Under the pieces are notes generated by a model that did no database searches, was not told the DNA's origin, and saw only the letters and a program-made list of their open reading frames with translations. From JASGIT01 sp047601665 (GTDB lineage Bacteria > Pseudomonadota > Gammaproteobacteria > Burkholderiales > Burkholderiaceae_C), in NCBI GenBank assembly GCA_047601665.1, contig JASGIT010000001.1, positions 4,216,001-4,280,000 of the forward strand: a stretch of 64,000 nt of DNA, read 5' to 3'. A program made the translations under genes and the position numbers. This document shows, in pieces, positions 25,849 to 33,961 of the stretch (positions are counted from its first letter, which is position 1; each line of letters opens with the position of its first letter).

Positions 25849-27023
25849 CGCAGTCTCCGCGAAGCCCTCTCACGCCGGAACGCCGTCACGATCCGATCAC
25901 CTTCGGCCATGCCTCCCAGCACTTGGCCATACAGCCTGTCGCGCACGCCGATGTGCACTTCTCGCTCGCGAACCTCGTTGCCTTCGAGGACCCTTGCCGT
26001 AAAAACTCCCGCTTGGCCCGGTCGAGGGGTCAGCGCCGCCAGCGGCGCCACCACAGCGTCCTTCGCGGCGTCCGCCACGAAGAACACCTGCGCACTCATC
26101 TGCGGCATGAGAGCGCCATCTGCATTGTCGACATCGAACAATGCGGTATAGAGTACGACCATGCCCGCTGGCGCGGTGTTTTGACTGCCAGATGTAGCTG
26201 CTTGGGTGCCGATAGGCCGAGGCGGCGCCGGCAGCACCTGCTGCAGCGCACCTTCCCACCGGCGCGGGTCGCCGCCGCTGTCTTGTAGACCCAGAGTGGT
26301 GAAGTAGGCCGGCATGCCCCGGTGGATGCGCCCAATGTCCGCCTCTGAGACTTCGGTCCAGACGGTCATGCGCTTGAGGTCGGCGATACGCAGGATGGTG
26401 GGCGTCTGGTAGGTGGCATTCAGGGTCTGGCCTTCACGGGCGTCCAGCGTGACGACAGTGCCCGCCATCGGAGCGTAGATGCGCGTGAAGCCCAACGTCG
26501 CTTCGTTGCCCTTGAGCGTGGAGGCGGCGCCCTTGATCTGAGCCTTTAGGTTATCGGTGCGTGCTTGGGCAGCGCGCAGGTTGGCCTGCGCGGTCTGCAC
26601 GTCTTCCTGACGTGTGGACCCGTCGGAAGCCATCTCCTGCTGGCGCAGGGCCTGCTGCTGGGCCAGATCCCGCAGGGCTTCCTGCTCAGCCAGTTGGGCG
26701 CGGAGGCTGGCCAGCGTGGCGCGGTTGGTGTCAACGGTGGCCTGCTGCACGGCGGGATCGATCTCCACGAGCAGGTCACCCTTGTTGACCACATCTCCGG
26801 GCTGCACCGCAATGCGCCTGATCTGCCCAGACACCTGCGCGCCCACGTCCACATAGCGCTGAGGCTGAAGCACACCCAGGGCAGTTACAGCGTTCTCGAT
26901 ATCGCCACGACCGATGAGAACGGTCTCAGCCCGCTCGACCGTGCGAAAGAAGCCCCACCATAGCGCCCCGCCGAGCAGAGTCGAGACGAACAACAACAAT
27001 ATCCATCGGCGAGTGCTCTGCAA
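25842..27023 (-). CDS. macA: MacA/PvdR-like periplasmic adaptor
   Basis: The start is TTG 27023 (then QSTRRWILLLFVSTLLGG), eight bases after GGAG. The 393-residue protein has one N-terminal membrane anchor (about 5-25), a barrel-sandwich domain (VGAQVSGQIRRIAVQPGDVV) and a long coiled-coil hairpin (about 95-160). The second half of the sandwich is IYAPMAGTVVTLDAREGQTL. It links MacB to the outer-membrane lipoprotein and is the first gene of the three-gene efflux operon, whose genes overlap in order. Confidence 0.9.
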   Translation of the reverse strand: MQSTRRWILLLFVSTLLGGALWWGFFRTVERAETVLIGRGDIENAVTALGVLQPQRYVDVGAQVSGQIRRIAVQPGDVVNKGDLLVEIDPAVQQATVDTNRATLASLRAQLAEQEALRDLAQQQALRQQEMASDGSTRQEDVQTAQANLRAAQARTDNLKAQIKGAASTLKGNEATLGFTRIYAPMAGTVVTLDAREGQTLNATYQTPTILRIADLKRMTVWTEVSEADIGRIHRGMPAYFTTLGLQDSGGDPRRWEGALQQVLPAPPRPIGTQAATSGSQNTAPAGMVVLYTALFDVDNADGALMPQMSAQVFFVADAAKDAVVAPLAALTPRPGQAGVFTARVLEGNEVREREVHIGVRDRLYGQVLGGMAEGDRIVTAFRRERASRRLRW

Positions 27024-27385
27024 TTTCAGATCTCCGTCCCATGTCCGCTGAGCTGGCTACAGCCTGCCTGCCACACCGGATTCGTCCCACGATCAGGACG
27101 CTGCCAGCCTTGTACGGAAAGAACAAGGCAGCGCGCTGGCCAGGACCGCCCATATGAAACCTTTGCGTTTCTGATCACTCCCTGCGCTCTCCAAATAAAA
27201 ACAGTTCTCAATTCTTGAACCGGGGCTTCGTTCCGCCTCCAATTGGTATGTCCATCGCACGGATGAAAGCCGGACAGGTTTGCGCGATATTTCTGATGAA
27301 TTCGCGTCGTGCCCTAGCTGCGTCCTTTCACCCCTCATCGGGAAATTGCAGGGCATCGATATGTGAAGCCCCACCCGGCACGCCC
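27024..27385. other. Intergenic region upstream of the efflux operon
   Basis: No gene is supported here. An AT-richer patch at about 27190-27225 (AAATAAAAACAGTTCTCAAT) may hold the promoter for the macA-macB-channel operon. I could not fit a clear Fur box. Confidence 0.4.
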
Positions 27386-29848
27386 TCACCGCAGCGGAAG
27401 TACAAGGCGCCGCGTCACATGGGTGGCGATCTCGTCCTCATGAAACGGGAAGCGCAGCCATTCCTGTCTCGTGAACCGCACCACCGGCTCGCCCCCCTCC
27501 CCACCTGACAGCGCCCGCTCGCGCTCCCCGTGCGCGAGTAAGGTGTATGGCTGAACGCCGTGCTCGTTGAAGAACACGATCTGCAGGTGGCTGGCGCCAT
27601 GAAATACAGGTTCCGACCCGCTACTCCCAGGCTGATCGCACACGACCGTGAAATAGCCAGAGCTGCCGCATCCCCCGTAGAGAGACCAACGGCGTCCCTC
27701 GGCGCGCACAAACCGGCTGAGCCCTACAGGCGCATCCAATCCCAGGCCACGCTCCTCAAGCGACCGGGCAGCGTCGACCAGCGCCTTGCGCACCTGCTCC
27801 TCCGATGGCATCCGTATGCCGGGCGTGTTCATCGCATTCGCCGGATCGAAGGACTCGTCGAACAGCCGCTGCCCCTTGGCGTCGCTCAAACGGCCCCAGA
27901 ACGCCTCCCACAACAAAGCCCCCCTGTCGCCAGACCCCGCACGGTTCGACCAGTTCGCAAGGACGTCACAGGCTTGGCGCAAGTCGAAGTTCTCTCCCGC
28001 TGCGCCGCTGGCCATCCCATGCTCGGGCGCGGCTTGGGGAACGCAAGCGACTTCGAGCAGGCGCGTCTTGTATTCGTCGGCAGAATACGCTCTGCCCTCC
28101 AGGACCGAAGACATCATCTGGCGTGCCAGGTCACGAGCCGAGGAAAACCGCCCGTGGAGCAGCGAATTCGCAAGGCGGTGGCCCTCGCGCCCCCGCAGCG
28201 AGAGCGCCTTTCGCTCGCCGCCTAGAACCGAATCAAGGCCTTCGAGCGGCTGGTTCGGGTTGGTCAGCCAATAGCTGTCGTTCATGTTTGCGACGTAGTC
28301 GTCGCGCAGCAGTTGAGGAAGCCGCTCCTGCGGCATGGCGCCCGCTTGAACCGGCGCAGCGCTGGAAGGCCATTCGCACGCGGTGCGACTGCCGTCCACC
28401 AAGGGTGTCCGTGCATCCACACGCGCAAACGGAACGGTCAGCGCTGACGCACACGCCTTGCGAAAGGCATCCGAGGTGTTCGGGACGGCGCCCACGTCCG
28501 CGAACCAGACACGTTGGTCGCCTTGGCCGATAGCGACGGTATTCACCCACGGGGTCGCCTCCTCCTGCCGCTGGATAGCCACGAATTCGTCCAACGATCT
28601 CGCCTGAGCCCAGCGAAGATAGTTGCGAAACAACCGGGTATTGCCCTCATTGATGTCGCGGATGGCGAGCGCCCGCGCCCTTCCCCAACCCAACGACGGA
28701 TCGCGCGCGCCCAGGTCAACGATCGGCCCGTGGCGCGAGCGATAGAGCGTTCGCGCGACCTTTCTGATCGACCCGTCCCGCTCCCTCACCTCCACCACGA
28801 TCGGCACGCGCTGCATCTGCTCGTAGCGGCCATCCATGCGGTATTGCGTTGGATCCTTCTCGTCCAAGGCCAACTCAAAGAGCCCGAAGCGCCGGGAAGT
28901 GGACACGGTGTGACTCCATGCCACGTGGTCGTTGAAGCCGATCAGTACAAAAGGCAACCCGAGAAATGTCGCGCCTGCGACGTCCAGCTTGCCCGGTATG
29001 GTCAGATGCAGCTGGTAAAAACGATCCGGGCCGGCCCAGTACCAATGGGGATTGCCGAAGAGCACTGCCCCATCGCCCGCAGTCGCGCGGCCGCCCAGTG
29101 CGATCGCGTTGCTACCAAGGCCATCCTGATCTCCAATAGATCGCGCCAGCCGATCCTCCAGTTCGCCCGGCTTGTCACGCGATCCCGTCAGGAACGCAGA
29201 GCCACGAGGATCACCGGGAGGGTGCGCGTTCGCTATCTCCTTGACGAATCGCGCGTAGCCACCTGCGACCGCGGCAGCAAACAAGCGCCGATAGACGTCC
29301 AGCGCCGTGATAGGCCGAACCCAAGGCTCGTGCAAGCACACGTGGGCAACCCTGGTGCCACGAGCCCGGCGAGCATGGGCGAGGTAGCGGTTGAACCCGC
29401 TGGCATACCCTGCGGCGAGATCTTCGAACTCATGGGGCTGCGCCTTGCGGTACTGGTATATGGTGCGTTCGTCTGCGATTCCACGGAAGAAGAAGTCCAA
29501 CTCCAGATTGGAGGAACGGCCGAAGGTTGAGTCGGTCGCAGGCTTCGAGTCGGCGCCGTGGAACCGGGATCGCTCGCCCGAATAGGTCAGGAATCCATCG
29601 GCAAGAGTGCACAGCGCGTCTTCGGCCTGTGCATAACCGATGCCTTCCCCTAGCGCCGCCCAGGACCTGGCTCTTATATGTGGAATGTCATCCGCAGTGC
29701 GCCGAATCTCAACCACCTTGCCAGCACCCGCAGACGGATCGGGCTCCACGCCAGACGCTGCAGCCGCGCTCCCCGCGTACAGGCATGAAATCAGGACCAT
29801 GGCCGCTCCGCGGCACTGTCGTGTCAACATCATCAGACTCACAGGCAT
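27386..29848 (-). CDS. pvdQ: PvdQ-like penicillin-acylase-family Ntn hydrolase
   Basis: Acylases of this family remove fatty acyl chains from lipopeptide siderophore precursors in the periplasm, and some also hydrolyse acyl-homoserine lactones. The start is ATG 29848 or GTG 29842, followed by a signal peptide ending at about AGSAAAASG. The protein of about 820 residues is a precursor with alpha chain, spacer and beta chain. The new N-terminal nucleophile is the Ser in GLGSNAIALGG (about residue 235). Other family marks are GNPHWYWAGPDRFYQLHL, VAWSHTVSTSRRFGLFEL and YVANMNDSYWLTNPNQPLEG. It lies next to the exporter operon and divergent from pvdA, so a role in siderophore maturation is likely. 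Confidence 0.88.
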   Translation of the reverse strand: MPVSLMMLTRQCRGAAMVLISCLYAGSAAAASGVEPDPSAGAGKVVEIRRTADDIPHIRARSWAALGEGIGYAQAEDALCTLADGFLTYSGERSRFHGADSKPATDSTFGRSSNLELDFFFRGIADERTIYQYRKAQPHEFEDLAAGYASGFNRYLAHARRARGTRVAHVCLHEPWVRPITALDVYRRLFAAAVAGGYARFVKEIANAHPPGDPRGSAFLTGSRDKPGELEDRLARSIGDQDGLGSNAIALGGRATAGDGAVLFGNPHWYWAGPDRFYQLHLTIPGKLDVAGATFLGLPFVLIGFNDHVAWSHTVSTSRRFGLFELALDEKDPTQYRMDGRYEQMQRVPIVVEVRERDGSIRKVARTLYRSRHGPIVDLGARDPSLGWGRARALAIRDINEGNTRLFRNYLRWAQARSLDEFVAIQRQEEATPWVNTVAIGQGDQRVWFADVGAVPNTSDAFRKACASALTVPFARVDARTPLVDGSRTACEWPSSAAPVQAGAMPQERLPQLLRDDYVANMNDSYWLTNPNQPLEGLDSVLGGERKALSLRGREGHRLANSLLHGRFSSARDLARQMMSSVLEGRAYSADEYKTRLLEVACVPQAAPEHGMASGAAGENFDLRQACDVLANWSNRAGSGDRGALLWEAFWGRLSDAKGQRLFDESFDPANAMNTPGIRMPSEEQVRKALVDAARSLEERGLGLDAPVGLSRFVRAEGRRWSLYGGCGSSGYFTVVCDQPGSSGSEPVFHGASHLQIVFFNEHGVQPYTLLAHGERERALSGGEGGEPVVRFTRQEWLRFPFHEDEIATHVTRRLVLPLR

Positions 29849-29902
29849 CTCCGTGCGCGCAGTTGCCCTTGGACCACCATTGCTGATCCGAGGGCCGGTC
29901 TC

Positions 29903-30015
29903 GACATGACGTTTCACCTGCGCGCATGTTTGGCAAACCCGGCCGCTCCCACGAACTAGCACGGGGACGCGCAGCACCGCCGCACCAAACATGCGCGCAG
30001 GTGAAACGTCATGTC
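29903..30015. repeat. Perfect 31-bp inverted repeat with 51-base spacer
   Basis: The left arm (29903-29933, beginning GACATGACGTTTCACCTG) is exactly repeated in reverse at 29985-30015. No transposase frame lies between. The element is only 113 bases long, sits 55 bases upstream of the pvdQ-like start, and would form a very strong hairpin in either transcript. It could be a tiny non-autonomous element (MITE) or a regulatory/terminator structure in the divergent pvdQ-pvdA promoter. Confidence 0.85.
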
Positions 30016-30529
30016 AGCCAGGGCCACCGAGTGGCGGCCTCACGCCTAGCGATTACCGGGAGAACCCTCGTGCGAAGATCCGCTCCGCTTAGGCCCATGA
30101 GTTCATCAGTCGGAGCCGCCGTTCCGATCCGCTTTGCGGGCCGCTGCAACGAACCGTGGGCAACACGACCTGCATCGGGCCGCCTTGGGGTGCCGCAGGT
30201 ACCTGTAGAGGTAGGTGAAATCTCTGCGGGAGCGCAACGGCTTCGACGCTGGCTCCGGTATCAACGTAAATCCACCCACGGGCCGCCAGGTGAATATTGC
30301 CTTGCAGCCAGGTTGATTCGCTGCTTCGCAACGCGACGTTGCGTCGCGCGCCAGCGGCCCCTCGGGCGCGCCTCGATCGCCATAGCGCGTGGAGCTCTCA
30401 GTCGCGCGGCGCCCTGTCGGCTGCAAACGCCGTAGCGCGCCGCCAGCCACGCCGGCTGCGCGAAGGTGAGCCGCTCGCTGCAATCCCGCCGTTATCCCGC
30501 TTCAAGCATCTGAACCAAGGAGTCTTCGC
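30016..30529. other. Region between inverted repeat and pvdA
   Basis: This should hold the pvdA promoter. A minus-strand frame at 30331-30089 encodes a protein-like 80 residues (GNIHLAARGWIYVDTGASVE), but it has no clear ribosome-binding site, so I do not call it as a gene. It may be a remnant of something larger. Confidence 0.35.
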
Positions 30530-31831
30530 ATGCGCCACCACGAATTGATCGGAATTGGCTTCGGACCATCGAACATCGCGCTCGCCATTTCACTACGGGA
30601 ACACCGGTCATACACTTCTCCTACGGAGATGCTGTTCATAGAAAAACAGCCTGCATTCGCCTGGCATCGCCACATGATGCTGGATCACGCTCATATGCAG
30701 ATCTCTTTCCTGAAGGATCTGGCGACGCTGCGCAACCCCCAAAGCCGCTTCACGTTCATCAACTACCTATATGAACAGGGGCGCCTGCCGGACTTCATCA
30801 ATCTCAAGAGCTTCTACCCAAGCCGCCGCGAGTTCAACGACTACCTCTGCTGGGCAGCGAGCCAGTTCGCCGACCATTGCGCGTACGGTGAAGAAGTGAT
30901 GGAGGTACTGCCCCAGGAGGCCCCTGGGCCAATCGAACTCTTACGCGTGCGCTCACGCGATAGCTCAGGGCGGCTCCAGGAACGACTGACCCGCAACCTA
31001 GTGGTCAGCGTCGGCGGCGAACCCAGCATTCCGTCCTGCTTCCGAGGACTGCAAGGCGATTCCCGCGTGTTTCACTCCAATTCCTATCTGCAAGCCATTG
31101 CCAAGCACAGCCAGGCGCGGAGAATTGCGATAGTGGGTGGAGGCCAAAGCGCCGCGGAGATCTTCATCGATCTGCACCATCATCCGGCCGCCCCCAACGT
31201 GGATCTCATTCTGCGCGGCCGGGCGATTCGTCCTGCGGACGACAGTCCATTCGTGAACGAGGTCTTCAATACTGAATTCACCGACTACATGTTCCAGCAG
31301 CCTGCAGATGGCCGGGCGGCCCTCCTGAAGGAATTCCGGAACACGAACTACGCAGCTCCCGATCTGGAGCTCATTCAACAGATCTTCAAGGTGTTCTACG
31401 AGCAGAAGGTAACCGGACCAATCCGTCACCGCATGCTTTGCCGGCACGAGATCCGCTCCGCGCAGGCCCAGTCCCAGGACATCTCGCTGAGCCTCTTCGA
31501 TCTCGACAGCCAGATTACCGCGGAGGCACAGTACGACCTGGTCATCTTGGCCACGGGCTACAACAGGACCAGCCACCGGCAACTGCTGGCGCCGCTCGCG
31601 CCTTATCTCAGCGATCTTGAGGTCGACCGTCACTACCGGATCTCAAGCACATCCGATTTCCATCCGCAAATATTTCTTCAGGGCGCCTGCGAATCCAGCC
31701 ATGGGCTGAGCGACACGTTGCTCTCGGTCACCGCACTGAGGACCATGGAGATCGCCAGAGCGCTAGACCCGGCGCCTCATGGGCCCTCGAGTCGGGTCCA
31801 TGACGCCGAAACGGCATTGCAGCCGAACTGA
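30530..31831 (+). CDS. pvdA: L-ornithine N5-monooxygenase
   Basis: The enzyme hydroxylates the side-chain amine of ornithine with FAD, NADPH and O2, the first step to hydroxamate iron ligands. The start ATG follows AAGGAG by six bases. The 433-residue protein has the FAD site GIGFGPSNIALA (about 8-19), the family segment MQISFLKDLATLRNPQSRFT (about 56-75), INLKSFYPSRREFNDYLCW, the NADPH site VGGGQSAAEIF (about 203) and LATGYNRT near 345. The MQISFLKDL/FINL pattern is the ornithine (PvdA) rather than lysine (IucD) type. It shows that the product contains N-hydroxyornithine, although no formyl- or acyltransferase is visible. Confidence 0.93.
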   Translation: MRHHELIGIGFGPSNIALAISLREHRSYTSPTEMLFIEKQPAFAWHRHMMLDHAHMQISFLKDLATLRNPQSRFTFINYLYEQGRLPDFINLKSFYPSRREFNDYLCWAASQFADHCAYGEEVMEVLPQEAPGPIELLRVRSRDSSGRLQERLTRNLVVSVGGEPSIPSCFRGLQGDSRVFHSNSYLQAIAKHSQARRIAIVGGGQSAAEIFIDLHHHPAAPNVDLILRGRAIRPADDSPFVNEVFNTEFTDYMFQQPADGRAALLKEFRNTNYAAPDLELIQQIFKVFYEQKVTGPIRHRMLCRHEIRSAQAQSQDISLSLFDLDSQITAEAQYDLVILATGYNRTSHRQLLAPLAPYLSDLEVDRHYRISSTSDFHPQIFLQGACESSHGLSDTLLSVTALRTMEIARALDPAPHGPSSRVHDAETALQPN

Positions 31832-32218
31832 GCCATTGCGGGAACTAACCGCATGTCGAGGCAAGGCAAACGGAGGCCCCGAAGCCCAGACGCCGAACCG
31901 AGATACTTATCGCATGACGCAAGCCGCCTCGCGGCGACCGGCAGGTTTCGGCACGCCTTGTCCGACATCTCCTTGCGTCGTCGGCGAGTTAGCTGACTTG
32001 GGCCACATCGCTACCCCCCAACGCGCCACGCTCCTATGGATGAGGACATCGAAGAGCAGCTCATCCACCCGATCCCCACGCTGGTACCAAGACTTGGCCG
32101 TGTTCGCACACGCTAAAGCGTGCGCGACGCGCGGTTCGCGCTTGAATAAATCGCTGCAGAACGTTGCAGCATTGACACGTACCGCCGCAAAACGTTGCGT
32201 CCGCATGACGCAGAGAGT
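31832..32218. other. Intergenic region before fecI
   Basis: No gene with a start signal is seen. A minus-strand frame (32206-31907) is open but looks like noise. The Fur box and promoter of fecI lie at the right end. Confidence 0.4.
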
Positions 32219-32240
32219 ATTATTACGAATAATTCTTATT
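32219..32240. promoter_or_regulatory. Fur-box-like site upstream of fecI
   Basis: ATTATTACGAATAAT is a perfect 6-3-6 dyad, extended by TCTTATT, in GC-rich surroundings 45-65 bases before the fecI start. Its spacing and sequence suit iron repression of the sigma factor. Confidence 0.6.
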
Positions 32241-32283
32241 TGCGGTCGTGCTATCTGAGCGCACGCCCGTCAGGACGGGCCCG

Positions 32284-32787
32284 ATGCACGAAAACTCTGC
32301 TTCGCTCAATGTCGAAACTCTTTACTTCGACCATCACAGATGGTTGAACGGTTGGTTGCGCAGAAGGCTCGGAGACTCGCACCGAGCAGCCGATTTGGCA
32401 CAGGACGTCTTCATGCGCCTGCTCACGAAGCAGGAGACGTTCTTCCTTGCCGAACCGAGGGCGTTCCTGACGACTGTGGCGACGCGCGTTCTCGCCAACC
32501 ACTGGCAACGCGAACAACTGGAGCAAGCCTACCTCGAAACCCTGCAATGCATCCCGGAGAGTTTGGCGCCGTCTCCCGAAGAGCGCGCCATCATTCTGGA
32601 GACGTTGCACGAGATCGACACACTGCTCAATGGCCTCCCGGTTCCTGTTAAGCGCGCGTTCCTGATGAGTCAATTGGAGGGGCTTACACAGCTCGAGATC
32701 GCTGAACAACTAAAGATTACTGAACGCACTGTCCGCCGCCATCTACTGCGGGCTGCCCAGCAGGTCTACTTCGCCGACGTCCGATAG
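32284..32787 (+). CDS. fecI: FecI-family iron-starvation sigma factor
   Basis: I chose ATG 32284 (MHENSASLNVETLYFDHHRW); an earlier in-frame start would overlap the promoter. The 167-residue extracytoplasmic sigma factor has region 2 (WLRRRLGDSHRAADLAQDVF at about 25-45) and region 4 with helix-turn-helix (GLTQLEIAEQLKITERTVRR at about 130-150). It should direct transcription of the siderophore receptor and perhaps the NRPS genes when released by FecR. fecR follows nine bases after the stop. The upstream Fur-like dyad indicates iron repression. Confidence 0.92.
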   Translation: MHENSASLNVETLYFDHHRWLNGWLRRRLGDSHRAADLAQDVFMRLLTKQETFFLAEPRAFLTTVATRVLANHWQREQLEQAYLETLQCIPESLAPSPEERAIILETLHEIDTLLNGLPVPVKRAFLMSQLEGLTQLEIAEQLKITERTVRRHLLRAAQQVYFADVR

Positions 32788-32796
32788 CCACCATTT

Positions 32797-33834
32797 ATGT
32801 CGCCCACGCTCCGCTCGGGAACGCTCGAGACCGCACCCGTTGCGGAAGAGTTGGCCATCCCGCCTCAGGTTGCCCGCGAAGCCGTTCAATGGCTCCTGGA
32901 GTTGCAGGCCGCCGATCTCGATCCAGCAGTACACGCCGAATGGGCGCGCTGGTTGGCGGCGGATGCAACGCACCAACGCGCCTGGAAACGCATTGAGGAC
33001 GTAAACAAGCGGCTCGCTCGCGCATCGTCACCGTTTGCGATGGCGGTTGCCCATGCCAACCTGAAAAAAGAGGCCTCCAGTGACAGACGACGCGCGATCA
33101 AGGCCCTTGTGCTTCTCTTCTTCGGGGGAGGCATTGCATGGCAGGTAGAACAACGCACACCATGGCGCGAAATGATGGCGGATCTTCGCACCGGCGTCGG
33201 AGAACGCCGCAAAACGTCACTTGCGGATGGCACGGTGGTCGTCCTAAATACAGCCACTGCAGTCAACGTGCGATTCAGTGCCACAGAGCGTCGCCTGCAG
33301 CTTATTGCAGGTGAGATGTTCATCAAAACAGCGAACGACGAGACATCGCCGGGTCGCCCATTCATCGTAGAGACCCGGCAAGGCGAGGCTCTGCCGCTGG
33401 GCACGCAATTCTCTGTGCGCCAGCGCGAAAACTCGTCGAGTGTGGCTGTGTTCGATGGCGCCGTGGAAATCCGTCCGCGCAACGCCCGCAGCAATGGGCT
33501 TGTCCTGGCCGCAGGCCAAAAGGCAACGTTCAGCACTTTCGCTATAGCGGAGCCAACGGCCGCAGACAAAACGATCGATGCAGCTTGGACTCGCGGAAGC
33601 ATCGTTGCGGTATCTATGCGGCTGGCCGAGTTGATCGAAGAACTTGGTCGCTATAGCGCTACGCCGCTCTCGTGCGATGCTTCGGTGGCGGGTCTGCGCA
33701 TCTCCGGGTCGTACCCGACCGACAACATCGATGCCGCTCTACTGGCCGTGAGCAAAGTGCATTCACTGGAGATTCATACCATCAAGCGCTTCTGGGGATA
33801 CCACGTGGTGCGCATCGTCCTGACCCGCTCATAG
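32797..33834 (+). CDS. fecR: FecR-family sigma regulator
   Basis: The 345-residue inner-membrane protein relays receptor occupancy to FecI. The N-terminal cytoplasmic DUF4880 part (about 20-70) reads REAVQWLLELQAADLDPAVH then EWARWLAADATHQRAW. One membrane helix lies at about 105-120 (RRAIKALVLLFFGGGIAWQ). The periplasmic FecR domain (TSLADGTVVVLNTATAVNVR) follows. The C-terminal DUF4974-like segment (LIEELGRYSATPLSCDASVA) contacts the receptor's signalling domain. The gene lies between fecI and the receptor, the normal cell-surface signalling order. Confidence 0.9.
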   Translation: MSPTLRSGTLETAPVAEELAIPPQVAREAVQWLLELQAADLDPAVHAEWARWLAADATHQRAWKRIEDVNKRLARASSPFAMAVAHANLKKEASSDRRRAIKALVLLFFGGGIAWQVEQRTPWREMMADLRTGVGERRKTSLADGTVVVLNTATAVNVRFSATERRLQLIAGEMFIKTANDETSPGRPFIVETRQGEALPLGTQFSVRQRENSSSVAVFDGAVEIRPRNARSNGLVLAAGQKATFSTFAIAEPTAADKTIDAAWTRGSIVAVSMRLAELIEELGRYSATPLSCDASVAGLRISGSYPTDNIDAALLAVSKVHSLEIHTIKRFWGYHVVRIVLTRS

Positions 33835-33961
33835 ACACGGCGCGACTGGCGCACCGGTTTCAGGCGCGGAAAAAATTTGCACAAAGCTGTCCGGTTTTAG
33901 TGCTCTCGCTGGACAAGGTAGGTGAACACATTCGTCACCAACCGAAAGACCAAGGTCCAGC

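Noticed and set aside
30089..30331. 80-residue minus-strand frame between the inverted repeat and pvdA
   Set aside because: It is protein-like in part but has no ribosome-binding site and no recognisable family; kept only as a note.
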